From NCBI GenBank assembly GCA_046260155.1, contig JBJYXV010000063.1, positions 124,001 through 188,000 of the forward strand: a stretch of DNA of 64,000 nt, read 5' to 3'. The notes under the pieces were generated by a model. It was given only the letters and a program-made list of their open reading frames with translations, was not told where the DNA came from and did not search any database. The stretch comes from PFL25 sp046260155 (GTDB taxonomy: Bacteria > Chloroflexota > Anaerolineae > Anaerolineales > UBA4823). How positions within the stretch are numbered: the first letter of the stretch is position 1; each line of letters opens with the position of its first letter. The translations under genes and the position numbers were made by a program. Of this stretch, positions 44,612-53,721 are shown piece after piece.

Positions 44612-45013
44612 ATGATTACAAATTCCTTGAATGTGGTAATTATTGAGGATGAGCCTGATACTGCTGAAATGTATGCAGAGATGCTGCGTCTCAGTGGTTA
44701 CAATGTGGTTAAATATTTTGGTGGACTTGCTGCAGTAGCCCAGATTCTTGACCAAAAACCCGCCGCAGTGGTACTTGACCTGATGATGCCGGATTTATCC
44801 GGCCTGGAAGTTTTAAACTATATTAAATCACAGCAAGATCTAACCAAAATTCCGGTGATAATTGTTTCAGCTAAGACCTTACCTGAGGACATTGAAGCAG
44901 GCTTGAAAGCTGGAGCGACAGCATACCTGACCAAGCCGGTATCTTACTCGAAATTAAAAACTGCAATTGATGATGCGATTTCTGGTTCAATAAATGATGA
45001 TGGTGAGAATTAA
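44612..45013 (+). CDS. Stand-alone response regulator receiver protein
   Basis: A 133-residue CheY-like receiver with no output domain. The acidic pair is IEDEPDTAEM near residue 9, the phospho-acceptor is the Asp in VVLDLMMPDLSG near 55, and the switch and Lys residues are VSAKTLP and LTKPVSY near 107. No sensor kinase is adjacent, so it is an orphan. It shares a 1-base overlap (TAATG) with thpR, showing co-translation with an RNA-processing enzyme, which is unusual and may be chance. Confidence 0.93.
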   Translation: MITNSLNVVIIEDEPDTAEMYAEMLRLSGYNVVKYFGGLAAVAQILDQKPAAVVLDLMMPDLSGLEVLNYIKSQQDLTKIPVIIVSAKTLPEDIEAGLKAGATAYLTKPVSYSKLKTAIDDAISGSINDDGEN

Positions 45014-45609
45014 TGGATGTGATACGGGCTTTTATTGCAGTAAATTTAAACCAGGATATTCTGCACAGGATTGACCAAATAGCGAATGATCTTCAAAAGC
45101 GGATGAATCCCGTTTCAATTCGGTGGGTACCCATAGAAAATATTCATTTAACCCTGAAGTTCCTTGGAAATGTATCGACTGCTAACCTTGAGATTTTGAA
45201 AGATATCCTGGTTAATGTGGTTTCTAACCACCATGAATGTGATGTCAGTGTTGGTGGGATCGGTGTGTTCCCAAAACCACATAACCCACGTGTCATCTGG
45301 GTGGGAATGGAAGTACCCCAAGAACTAATTTCGCTGCAGAAGAATATTGAAATTGAGACCGCAAGATTGGGTTATTCGAGAGAATACCGTCCATTTTCAC
45401 CCCACCTTACATTTGGAAGAGTGTCTAGAAATGCATCGTCACGGGATGTTCGTGTAATTGCAGAGACCCTGGAAAATTATCAGGTAGGTTTCCTGGGGGC
45501 AACAAGGGTCAGGACGGTTTACTTATTTCGCAGTGAATTAAAACCGGAAGGTGCTGAATATACACCGATCTACTCATCAGCACTCAAAGAAGGTGATTCC
45601 ATTAACTAG
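45013..45609 (+). CDS. thpR: RNA 2',3'-cyclic phosphodiesterase
   Basis: A 198-residue 2H phosphoesterase (ThpR/LigT). The two catalytic motifs are HLTLKFLG near residue 45 and HLTFGRVSRN near 130. RAFIAVNL at the N-terminus and PHNPRVIWVGM are typical. It opens 2',3'-cyclic phosphates at RNA ends. The start codon overlaps the stop of the receiver gene. Confidence 0.93.
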   Translation: MDVIRAFIAVNLNQDILHRIDQIANDLQKRMNPVSIRWVPIENIHLTLKFLGNVSTANLEILKDILVNVVSNHHECDVSVGGIGVFPKPHNPRVIWVGMEVPQELISLQKNIEIETARLGYSREYRPFSPHLTFGRVSRNASSRDVRVIAETLENYQVGFLGATRVRTVYLFRSELKPEGAEYTPIYSSALKEGDSIN

Positions 45610-45633
45610 AATTACTGACAAGTGAGGTGATAT

Positions 45634-45978
45634 CTGGAAATAATAGAACTTGCTCGATCAATCGTACGCGCCCTGGAAGAAACCAAAGGGGAAAACATAA
45701 TCCTTATCGATTTACACGACGTAGCCATTTTCGCTGATTATTTCGTAATTTGCTCGGGTACCAGTGAACGTATGATCGGCGCTTTAGCAGATTCAGCGAT
45801 TGATAGCATCAAGAAAGAGTTCGACCTTTTCCCTCGAGTGGAAGGTCAACCAGAGGATGGCTGGTTGCTTGTAGATTGGGGGGATATCATCTTGCACATT
45901 TTTTCACCCCAGAGGCGCGATTTTTACCAATTAGAAGAATTATGGAGTGCGGGAAAAGTTCTACTCCACGTCCAGTAA
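45634..45978 (+). CDS. rsfS: Ribosome silencing factor RsfS, CTG start
   Basis: A 114-residue RsfS/Iojap protein, which binds L14 of the large ribosomal subunit and blocks subunit joining. The core reads ALEETKGENIILIDL, FADYFVICSGTSERM, VEGQPEDGWLLVDWGDIILHIF and RRDFYQLEELW. There is no ATG, GTG or TTG between the in-frame TGA at 45628 and ATG 45772, which would remove the first 46 residues of the conserved domain. CTG 45634, four bases after GAGGTG, gives an N-terminus of normal length (xEIIELARSIV). It belongs with the thpR group, 24 bp upstream. Confidence 0.85.
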   Translation: MEIIELARSIVRALEETKGENIILIDLHDVAIFADYFVICSGTSERMIGALADSAIDSIKKEFDLFPRVEGQPEDGWLLVDWGDIILHIFSPQRRDFYQLEELWSAGKVLLHVQ

Positions 45979-46127
45979 ATTGACCTGACAATAGAAATTC
46001 CTTGGAAAATTAAAGAGCTCCTTGAGACCAATCCGATCATCAAGTCGGGAAAGGTTTTATTTGCTATTATCATTTGGACTATGAATAAAGTTGATTGTCA
46101 CGTGTAGATTAGTCTCGATATAGAAGA

Positions 46128-46919
46128 TCAGTAAGTTGCCTTATACATACCTCCATCAACCACCAGCATGGTTCCAGTTACGTAGGAAGCAGCCGGGGAT
46201 AGGAGAAAAACGGCTACATTTGCGAATTCTTTAGGTGAACCCATACGATTGAACGGGCTATCTGAAGCTTGTTTCGCGATTTCATCATCAATGGATGAAG
46301 CATTGGATTTCGCTCGAAAAGCCATCAGCTCCTGGACCCTTTCGGTATCTGTCCACCCTGGTAATATCGAATTAAAACGAATATTGAAGGAACCAAGTTC
46401 GAGGGCTAATGTTTTCGTCAGTCCAATCGTTGCGCTGCGGATGCTGTTTGAAAGAACCAGATTTGGGATGGGCTGCTTTACAGACATTGATGTGATTGTC
46501 AGCACACTAGGATGAAGAGATTGCTTGAGGTATGGCAGTGCCGCGCGGATCAATCTCATATGACTGAGAAAATTTAGTTCAACAGCTGCTTGCCAGGTGT
46601 CATTATCAATGCTCTCAAAGGGGCCTGATGGAGGTCCACCAGAATTTGTCACCAGAATATCCAATCCATTCATCAAATCTGCAGCTTCTGAAACCACTCG
46701 GTCCGCGGCTTCTATCTTTGAGATGTCTGCGCAGATAGAAAATATGTTAGTATGCGCTTGACTTGCCAGGCGTTTCTCCGCGATTTTCAGATTCTCTGGT
46801 ATCCTGCTGTTTAGACAGACATCACAACCTTCCTTTGCCAGCTCAAGGGCTGTAGCAAAACCCAGGCCCCGGCTGGATCCGGTAACGAGCGCGCGTTTTC
46901 CTTGCAATCCTAAATCCAT
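46128..46919 (-). CDS. Short-chain dehydrogenase/reductase with altered catalytic residues
   Basis: A 263-residue SDR protein. The cofactor loop ALVTGSSRGLGFATAL near residue 10 and SGGPPSGPFE-type segment are present, and TITSMSVKQP carries the catalytic Ser. At the usual YxxxK the sequence reads SNSIR (VLSNSIRSATIGLTKTLA), so both Tyr and Lys are replaced. This fits the BKR-like SDR subgroup that lacks a full catalytic tetrad. Reductase activity is doubtful or uses another mechanism. It is transcribed alone, between convergent rsfS and the CstA gene. Confidence 0.88.
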   Translation of the reverse strand: MDLGLQGKRALVTGSSRGLGFATALELAKEGCDVCLNSRIPENLKIAEKRLASQAHTNIFSICADISKIEAADRVVSEAADLMNGLDILVTNSGGPPSGPFESIDNDTWQAAVELNFLSHMRLIRAALPYLKQSLHPSVLTITSMSVKQPIPNLVLSNSIRSATIGLTKTLALELGSFNIRFNSILPGWTDTERVQELMAFRAKSNASSIDDEIAKQASDSPFNRMGSPKEFANVAVFLLSPAASYVTGTMLVVDGGMYKATY

Positions 46920-47011
46920 AAGCTCCTCTCTTCGTTAAACCTCGATATACAGTCCTAGCACCGGATGATGTCGTGGGAAACCCTATTGGTTTCTTTGACT
47001 GAACAACGAAA

Positions 47012-48766
47012 TTATCCCAGGTTTGAGCGGTACCTGGTTAACTCACGCAGCCCGGTGAAGAAAACTATGGTCGCTGATCCGACCAGAATAACCGCAGTAA
47101 CTAATGCAATAGAACTTCCAATGATTCGATCGTATTGAAGCATGGAACTGTTGATCATCTGTTTGAATAAAATTTGATAGAACGCACTGAAAGATACAGC
47201 CGCGATTCCCGTCATGTAAAGGAAAACTCCAGGCCACAAGACCCACCGGTAATTTTTGCCTTGCTTAATCAACCACACTGCTGCCAAGATTAACACCAGG
47301 CTGGCGATGAGCTGGTTGGCTCCAGCGAAGAGAACCCATATCCATTGTCGAATTCCAAAAATAATCAGGAGAAATGCCAGGATAAGAATTACCAGAATGC
47401 TAATTCCTCTTTTATTGAACCAATGAAGGTGGGGACTCAGAACCTCGCTTTGAACAATGCCTGCGTAACGAATAACCAGATGAAGGATGGAGATGCTCAT
47501 GATGGTTAATAAGTAAGCACTGATAGATCCACCCACAACCTCCGAAATTCCTAAAACATTCCAGGTCTTAGAGAATCCAGCCGCAAAGGCAGTTGCGGGA
47601 CCAGCGGTGAGGGAAAAATTCTGGGTTGCATCAAACGCTCCGGATGATACACCAAATGTAGCTGCCAGGATGATTACGATAGTGACAAGAATTATTTCCC
47701 CATACATTGCTTTTGTGATTACAGGTTTAGTCAAGGGTTCCTTTTCAAGCTGGTGGGAGGTGCTATATGTCGAAACCAGGGAGTGCCATCCTGAAACTGC
47801 CCCACTGGACAGGGTCACGAATAATACAGGCCATAGGGGACCGATACCTGGTGAATTTGTTGAGATTAGGGGTGGGATTTCGAAGTTTGGATGAATCACC
47901 CCCGTAAGAGTGCCGAGGATCAATCCGATTACTCCCAGACAAAAAGCCAGGATGACCAGCCAGGCAGAAATATAATTGAACGGGACTGCAAATCGCCAGG
48001 TTGGCAATAATGCCGCCAGATAACAAACTGAAAAAATAATCAGAAGCCAAACCAAGGTTTGCCAAGAAAAATTTTCCTGGATGGTATTAGAGGTATTGAG
48101 TAGATTTAATTCTGCAATCCATTGATTGAAAGTCCTGATTTTTTCCCGGATTAATCCCGTAGAGCCAAGCCAAAGTCCCAATATTACGAGAAAGACTGAC
48201 AGGGTAGTTGTCAATACGGGGTTTATTTTGGTTCGATAAAGGAGGTACCCTGCAAAGAAACTCGCGATTATCAGGAAAATTATTGCTAATGGCAAATCAT
48301 CACGACCTAACAGTGTAGCTAGGAGCAAACCGAATTGGCTGATTATGATCAGGAAATAACATAAAAGGAAAACCAGGATCAAAATTCGAGACCTCGGTGT
48401 GAAATGGGTGCCGATCAATTGGCTTAATGAATCCCCCCTTGAGCGAACGGAGATGATAGTAGCCATGTAGTCTTGCACCCAACCAAAGAAAATTGCACCA
48501 ACCAGGAGCCATAATATCGCAGGCAGCCAACCAAACTGCAGGGCGATTATTGGGCTGATGATTACATCCAATGAGATGGATTTGAATTGAAAAAGGGTTA
48601 ATACACCCGGATTTGTTGGAAAGAAATTCACTCCATCCATGTAACGCCGGGCTGGGGTTGAAGCGTGCCAGTTCGGGTCAATATTTTTGTTCACCTGCCT
48701 CGAAACATAGAATTTATAGCTGAATCCCAAGACAAGGAGCGTGAAGAGTAGAACTGCGATTCCCAT
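47012..48766 (-). CDS. CstA-family carbon starvation/peptide or pyruvate transporter
   Basis: A 584-residue polytopic membrane protein of the CstA family, with about 15 hydrophobic segments. NPGVLTLFQFKSISLDVIISPIIALQFGWLPAILW near residue 50, the GWVQDYMATIISVRSRGDSL loop near 92 and GAVSGWHSLVSTYSTSHQLEKE near 315 are family landmarks. The family imports pyruvate or peptides. It is about 100 residues shorter than E. coli CstA. It lies 21 bp downstream of the DUF503 gene and is probably co-transcribed. Confidence 0.92.
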   Translation of the reverse strand: MGIAVLLFTLLVLGFSYKFYVSRQVNKNIDPNWHASTPARRYMDGVNFFPTNPGVLTLFQFKSISLDVIISPIIALQFGWLPAILWLLVGAIFFGWVQDYMATIISVRSRGDSLSQLIGTHFTPRSRILILVFLLCYFLIIISQFGLLLATLLGRDDLPLAIIFLIIASFFAGYLLYRTKINPVLTTTLSVFLVILGLWLGSTGLIREKIRTFNQWIAELNLLNTSNTIQENFSWQTLVWLLIIFSVCYLAALLPTWRFAVPFNYISAWLVILAFCLGVIGLILGTLTGVIHPNFEIPPLISTNSPGIGPLWPVLFVTLSSGAVSGWHSLVSTYSTSHQLEKEPLTKPVITKAMYGEIILVTIVIILAATFGVSSGAFDATQNFSLTAGPATAFAAGFSKTWNVLGISEVVGGSISAYLLTIMSISILHLVIRYAGIVQSEVLSPHLHWFNKRGISILVILILAFLLIIFGIRQWIWVLFAGANQLIASLVLILAAVWLIKQGKNYRWVLWPGVFLYMTGIAAVSFSAFYQILFKQMINSSMLQYDRIIGSSIALVTAVILVGSATIVFFTGLRELTRYRSNLG

Positions 48767-48787
48767 AACTATGCTGGATACTTGAAT

Positions 48788-49072
48788 TTAGATAATCTCA
48801 ACCTGGTCATCGATGATGGTGACATCAGGCCATGATGTTTCTATCCAGTAAATAACTTTACGCAAAAAGCGCTGCGTATATCCATTCTCGTTGCATACGA
48901 ATGCACAAGCAATGATTGATTCCTGCCATCTGTCCTGGTAATCTATTTCTGCAACAGAAATATTAAACTCCTTGTGGAGTCGGTGTAAGAGCGGTTTCAA
49001 ACGCCGCCTTTTCTCTTTAAGGGAGGTGCACCCCGGTATGAGTAAATTAATCGTTAGAAGTCCAATTACCAT
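48788..49072 (-). CDS. DUF503 family protein
   Basis: A 94-residue DUF503 protein, recognised from MVIGLLTINLLIPGCTSLKEKRR, then FNISVAEIDYQDRWQ and AFVCNENGY. Family members are small ferredoxin-fold proteins of unknown role, often near rbfA and other translation genes. Here it instead precedes the CstA transporter gene. No catalytic residues are evident. Confidence 0.9.
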   Translation of the reverse strand: MVIGLLTINLLIPGCTSLKEKRRRLKPLLHRLHKEFNISVAEIDYQDRWQESIIACAFVCNENGYTQRFLRKVIYWIETSWPDVTIIDDQVEII

Positions 49073-49206
49073 TGTACGAATGTGTCAGACTCAGCATGTA
49101 ATTGCTACGCAACCCTGAGATCGATAACAGAAGATTTCTTTCGAATACGGATGAGACTCTCCCTGGAATCGATTGAACAACCATGTTTTACAATGAACCA
49201 TTCATT

Positions 49207-50040
49207 TCACCTTTTCAAGGTCCAATCTTGATGATTGTACTTCTGATTATACAGTTCAAATGCCCTACGACCTTCTTTCGGTGTAAGGTCCATCTTTTGC
49301 AAATCCATATTTAACATGTTCTTGAATGCGGCTTCAAAGGCGTACGAAGCGATCCACCAATCTCCCTTGTATCCGACTGCTCGTTCAAGTGTAGTTGCGT
49401 GATCCAACAAGTTTTTCCTGGCTGAATCTCTTGTTTGAGACCCAGAAAAATTGAGGACATCAAGGATGCGCGTCAGATCACCGTTGAGCGGTAATGAGCC
49501 ATGTTGGAGCACTCCAGATTTTCTGCGGGCCTGTGCACTGCCGATCAATTTTTTTCCTTCATAAGTGATCTCGTAGTTTGAAGGAACTTCAAAACATACC
49601 GGATTAAAATTAGATTTTTGAGTAGAGTTTGGAGAAAGCCTCGGAGTGTCAGCTTCTATTCCCAACAGGTGCAGTGCTTCAAGTAATCCCAGGGATAAAC
49701 GTTGATAGCTTTCTAAGACACTACCAAGCAATTGAGGTTCGAGATTCTTGCCGGAGATACTGTAAGTGAGTTCATCGGTATGCAGGATCGCTCTTCCCCC
49801 TGTTGGTCTGCGCACAACTTCCCATCCGAACGATTTAAGGATTTCAAGATTAACATCATTTGCAGGCTGCGCATAGCCGAGTGATAGACAGGGTGGAGAC
49901 CATGCGTATAACCTGAGAGTGGGGGGTGCCTCACCCTTGCTGGCTGATTCGAGGATCGCTTCATCCACTGCCATATTCCATGCACCCTGAGCAGGAAAAG
50001 TGCGTAATAACCTCCATTGGGTTGGAGCGCCAGTCATCAT
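49207..50040 (-). CDS. Lipoate/biotin protein ligase-family protein
   Basis: A 277-residue protein of the LplA/LipB/BirA superfamily. WNMAVDEAILES near residue 20, the lipoyl-adenylate loop RRPTGGRAILHTDELTYSI near 75, and the Lys in GKKLIGSAQARRKSGVLQHGSL near 165 are present. It could be a lipoate ligase, an octanoyltransferase (LipM-like) or an amidotransferase (LipL-like). The gene neighbours do not discriminate. It follows the 795-residue secreted protein gene by 50 bp on the same strand. Confidence 0.9.
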   Translation of the reverse strand: MMTGAPTQWRLLRTFPAQGAWNMAVDEAILESASKGEAPPTLRLYAWSPPCLSLGYAQPANDVNLEILKSFGWEVVRRPTGGRAILHTDELTYSISGKNLEPQLLGSVLESYQRLSLGLLEALHLLGIEADTPRLSPNSTQKSNFNPVCFEVPSNYEITYEGKKLIGSAQARRKSGVLQHGSLPLNGDLTRILDVLNFSGSQTRDSARKNLLDHATTLERAVGYKGDWWIASYAFEAAFKNMLNMDLQKMDLTPKEGRRAFELYNQKYNHQDWTLKR

Positions 50041-50090
50041 TTATTTATCTCAGCATTCGAAAGGTAAAGACTGTTGGATAAGGAACCTGT

Positions 50091-52478
50091 TCAAGGATTA
50101 GGATATGGATAGCCCGGTGCAGTGCTCGTTGGTGTACTTTCTGGTGGTGGGTATCCGGGTGGAGGATAACCTTCTGGAGTCGATGTAGCAGCTGGTATCG
50201 GTGTGGCTGGTTCCTCAGCGGACTGGGTGGTTGTAATGGAAGGCGTCATCGTTGGGGTCGGGATGAATGTTGAAACTAACTTCGATCGCGCCATGATTGT
50301 AAAAGGGTGTCCGGGGTACCGTCGCCACAGATCTAAATACGTAGCGATCGCAGAATATTCATCATCAGCCAGCTGATAGGACAAGCCTAGTAAATAGAGA
50401 TACCGGGGGCAGAGCAGGTAGGAACATGTGAAATATGGTGAACTACCCAATATTATCAGCTCATCTTGAACAAATTTTGGATCACCACCTGTTAATAAAA
50501 TTTCCTCTAGGTGATTTAATTCCATCTCTGTCCGGTCGGATGAGAAGATAATCACGGGGTCAACCATAACGATCACGGGTTCGCTCTCCGGGTTGATCTG
50601 AAAGTATTGAAATGTGATGTCAGGTTCAAGTAATACGATAGGAGGCTCGATCAACGGTTCAAGATAGGATATCCTTGGGTCAAAATTTTCGACAGAATCT
50701 ACAAAGACCGGATGAAGTTCAGAGCCGCTGGATGAGACAATCCAAAATTCAAGAGGTGAGCCAGATTGGTGACGGATGATCACCCATTGTTCTGTTTCCC
50801 CATCATTATTGAAATCAAAATATCCGTGCGAACGTACCGCTACGCCGGCTTGCTCAAGAACATTTATCAGGTCTGGATAATCCTGGGGTGTCATCGATTT
50901 AATCAAACTTTGAAATCCAAGTTGGGGGTCGCAGAATTGTGATTGCAGACAAATCCAATAGATATCCATTTGATCCTGATAGGTTTCAAGAAATGCAGAA
51001 GCTGGTTCAACCCATTGGCTATCTGGGGATGCTGGCTCATTTACGATTAAAAGTGCATATTCATTTGCTTGATCCTGGTTACCTAACAATGCATGGTAGA
51101 TCGCCAGCCGGTATCGCCACTCATCCAGGGCATCTTCGGGGTATTCCTTCCCGGTGATTGTAGCTTCTGGTGGCCAATCAGGTAGTAATGTTTCCATGAG
51201 ATCAATGGTTGTTTCCACTCCCCAAACATTAATTGAGTGGTTAATCACGATTTCACAATAAGACAGTAAACTTGGATCGGGGTTAATACTGTATCTGGCT
51301 TCGACGAAGGAGAAAGCTGATCCATTCCAAGTGTAGAAGTGCTCAACGGTTACAGGGCAGGCTGGGAACACAATATCTGAAAATTTTAGCTCACCAGGTT
51401 CACTACCTGCTTCAACAGGCTGCCAATAATTTTTAAAATCTGGTCCAATAGCCGGTGGGGAATTCACTTCGAATGGCAGCTCTTGCGGAGGTTGTTGATG
51501 TAAACTGAACAAATTGGGAAATGTATATTGCTGGGAGTCATAAATATTCTCGGGAAAAATTCCGACAACGTTGCTGTTTGAGCCTAATAACTCCACCGCA
51601 AAATTATCAATTTGATTTGGTTTAACAAAATCAAAATCATCAGTCAAACTATAAGCAGAATATCCGGTTGATCGTTCAACCAACCAGGAGTAACTGCTGC
51701 CATTTTCGCCAGCAGTGATTTTTATCAGATTGCTGCTCTGGAGATCATTTCCATGATTTATGGGAAATGTTTCGATCACCAATTCGGGGATTTGTTCCAA
51801 ACCCCAAAGATACAATTCGTCCAAGGAGATATTACCGCGATTTAATTCCTGCGTGATCAGGCTGGCGTACACCTGCCCGGCATTTTGATCTCCTGTTCTT
51901 GCGAGGTTATAGGCAAGCTGCCATTGCCATTGATCGGCTTCTTGAGCCGTTGGAAAGAGGAGTAATGCTTCCCTCTGGGCAAATAGAGCATATTGGAATG
52001 CGTCGAAATATTTCTGATCATCGTCCCCTCGGGCGAAGCTGGAGAGAGTATCCGGATAGACTTCCAGCAGTTCAATTAATTGGTCTGCTAATTGTGGTGT
52101 CCAGTCAGCCAGCTCGTATTGATCGTTGAATTCGCTTGGAAATTCGGGTGTCAGGGAAGGCAGTAAAGTCGGCGAAGGTGATGGAGAGGAAGTTGGCCTG
52201 ACCGTTCCTGTTTGGGTTGGCTTCGGAGTAAAGGTGAGTCTCGGAGTTGGGGTGAGAGTAACAGTCGGGGATTGGGAGGCAATAATCTCGGGTGATACAA
52301 CAACTGCTTGTGCCGGGGATGGTACCGGGCTTTCAGGTTTCGGTCTGGTCAATATTATTATCGAGACAATAATTATTATTATGAATACAACTCCCAACAA
52401 ACCAATCAAAAATATCTGTTGGGGTGAGGTTTTTTGACCTTGATCCTGTGGGGAGTCTTCTGGTTGGAGTGAATTCAT
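50091..52478 (-). CDS. Large anchored extracellular protein with Thr/Pro-rich linkers, unknown function
   Basis: A 795-residue protein. One transmembrane helix near 23-45 is followed by a Thr/Pro-rich spacer to about 112, then about 600 residues with weak helical-repeat character (LAYNLARTGDQNAGQVYASLI, IYHALLGNQDQANEYALLI) that resembles TPR or Sel1 units. Residues 565-600 (HGYFDFNNDGETEQWVIIRHQ) look like an FG-GAP/EF-hand-like calcium loop. The tail is Pro/Gly/Tyr-rich with a PPPGYPPP run. It is probably exposed at the cell surface. I recognise no specific family. Confidence 0.75.
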   Translation of the reverse strand: MNSLQPEDSPQDQGQKTSPQQIFLIGLLGVVFIIIIIVSIIILTRPKPESPVPSPAQAVVVSPEIIASQSPTVTLTPTPRLTFTPKPTQTGTVRPTSSPSPSPTLLPSLTPEFPSEFNDQYELADWTPQLADQLIELLEVYPDTLSSFARGDDDQKYFDAFQYALFAQREALLLFPTAQEADQWQWQLAYNLARTGDQNAGQVYASLITQELNRGNISLDELYLWGLEQIPELVIETFPINHGNDLQSSNLIKITAGENGSSYSWLVERSTGYSAYSLTDDFDFVKPNQIDNFAVELLGSNSNVVGIFPENIYDSQQYTFPNLFSLHQQPPQELPFEVNSPPAIGPDFKNYWQPVEAGSEPGELKFSDIVFPACPVTVEHFYTWNGSAFSFVEARYSINPDPSLLSYCEIVINHSINVWGVETTIDLMETLLPDWPPEATITGKEYPEDALDEWRYRLAIYHALLGNQDQANEYALLIVNEPASPDSQWVEPASAFLETYQDQMDIYWICLQSQFCDPQLGFQSLIKSMTPQDYPDLINVLEQAGVAVRSHGYFDFNNDGETEQWVIIRHQSGSPLEFWIVSSSGSELHPVFVDSVENFDPRISYLEPLIEPPIVLLEPDITFQYFQINPESEPVIVMVDPVIIFSSDRTEMELNHLEEILLTGGDPKFVQDELIILGSSPYFTCSYLLCPRYLYLLGLSYQLADDEYSAIATYLDLWRRYPGHPFTIMARSKLVSTFIPTPTMTPSITTTQSAEEPATPIPAATSTPEGYPPPGYPPPESTPTSTAPGYPYPNP

Positions 52479-52518
52479 TGTGCGAAACTGATTCTTCTGG
52501 ATGAATGTTCAGGTAATT

Positions 52519-53415
52519 TTACGCCAAGTCTATCAATCTGGAAACTTGATTGGCGGAAGCAGGAGACAGATCTTCTAGGGGGGGACAAACAGGCCAATAG
52601 GGAAATTCGAAGGAGTGATTTAACAGGAATTTAATTAATGGTGGAAAGGGTGCAAATTTGTCAGCGATATTGCGAACGTGATCAACCCGTGTTTGGATCA
52701 TCTCCGTCGATTCATGTTGAGAGTGAGCATCCCAGATAGATTTTAAATCCGGTGAGATTAAATTTGCGAGGGCAGTAATACAGCCTGAAGCGTGATTGTT
52801 CAAGGCAGTTGATATCAGCCGGTCATTTCCTGTAAACACGCTCAGATCTTCCCCGAATTTTTCACCAAGTCTCGCAGCAAATTCAGAATCACCAGATGAA
52901 TCCTTTAAACCAGAGAATTTATTAGGTGCTTTCTCAAGAAGGTTTGATAGCAAGTTGATGGAGATTGGAATTCTGGACATCCCTGGAATATGGTACACAA
53001 AAAAATGTCCACCTTCCGGTACGGATCGATCAATAACCTCTGAAAACCAGCTCAGAAGGCCAGAGTCAGCAGAATCACGGAAATAATACGGTGGTAAAAC
53101 CACGACCCCATCCAATCCGCAGTCAAAAGCGGACCGAGTTAATTGAATAGTCTCATCCAAGCTGGGAGTGCCAGTTCCTGCAAGCAGCTTGAAATCCGGC
53201 CATTCCTGGCGGATTTCAGCTGCAGATCGGAATATAGCGACCCTCTGGTCAGGACTGAATGATGGTCCTTCACCTGTAGTTCCAAGCAATAAAGCACCGT
53301 GACAGCCCCTATGGGCTAAGAAATCCAAGTAAATGGGTAGAGCTTCCAGATCAGGGGTGTAATCTCTTTGAAGGGGGGTGATGGAAGCGGCAAAAATTCC
53401 TTTGATGTTTGGCAT
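52519..53415 (-). CDS. DapA-family (dihydrodipicolinate synthase/NAL-like) aldolase
   Basis: A 298-residue class I aldolase of the DapA/N-acetylneuraminate lyase group. GTTGEGPSFSPDQR near residue 42 is the family signature, the Tyr in VYHIPGMSRI near 137 is the proton relay, and the Schiff-base Lys sits in FSGLKDSSGD near 163. Lysine biosynthesis DapA usually has a different substrate pocket, so this may act on a sugar acid. It is divergent from the solute-binding lipoprotein, which fits sugar-acid catabolism. Confidence 0.9.
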   Translation of the reverse strand: MPNIKGIFAASITPLQRDYTPDLEALPIYLDFLAHRGCHGALLLGTTGEGPSFSPDQRVAIFRSAAEIRQEWPDFKLLAGTGTPSLDETIQLTRSAFDCGLDGVVVLPPYYFRDSADSGLLSWFSEVIDRSVPEGGHFFVYHIPGMSRIPISINLLSNLLEKAPNKFSGLKDSSGDSEFAARLGEKFGEDLSVFTGNDRLISTALNNHASGCITALANLISPDLKSIWDAHSQHESTEMIQTRVDHVRNIADKFAPFPPLIKFLLNHSFEFPYWPVCPPLEDLSPASANQVSRLIDLA

Positions 53416-53721
53416 AGATTTACTTGTTGGTTAATCACCTTGGATGATTTTGAGAAGATCAGCGGTTTTCCCGTTTAATTAGAATTTCAATCCTCATTCT
53501 GCTGATCGGAAAAAGGATGGCGAATTGGCGATGCTCAGTAGTATTCAATTCTTACAAACCAGCTAATTGTATACCAAAAAGCGGGCTAGAGGAACCGATC
53601 CAGTGCATCGATTTTGCCGGGGTTTTAAAATCAATTTCGATTACAATACAGCAACAATGCACCTCGATTGGTGGTATGTGTATACCACCAGCAAGGAGAT
53701 TGGAGAACCTTGGAGTATTTT
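53416..53721. other. Divergent intergenic region, 306 bp
   Basis: It separates the DapA-like gene from the solute-binding protein gene. It contains the inverted repeat at 53669 and a TACAAT -10-like box at 53642-53647. No gene was seen. Confidence 0.6.
53669..53690. promoter_or_regulatory. Perfect 22-bp inverted repeat, probable operator
   Basis: TGGTGGTAT and ATACCACCA are perfect inverse complements around GTGT. The site lies 22 bp downstream of a TACAAT -10-like box and 32 bp upstream of the ATG at 53722. The size and place suit a dimeric repressor. Confidence 0.6.
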
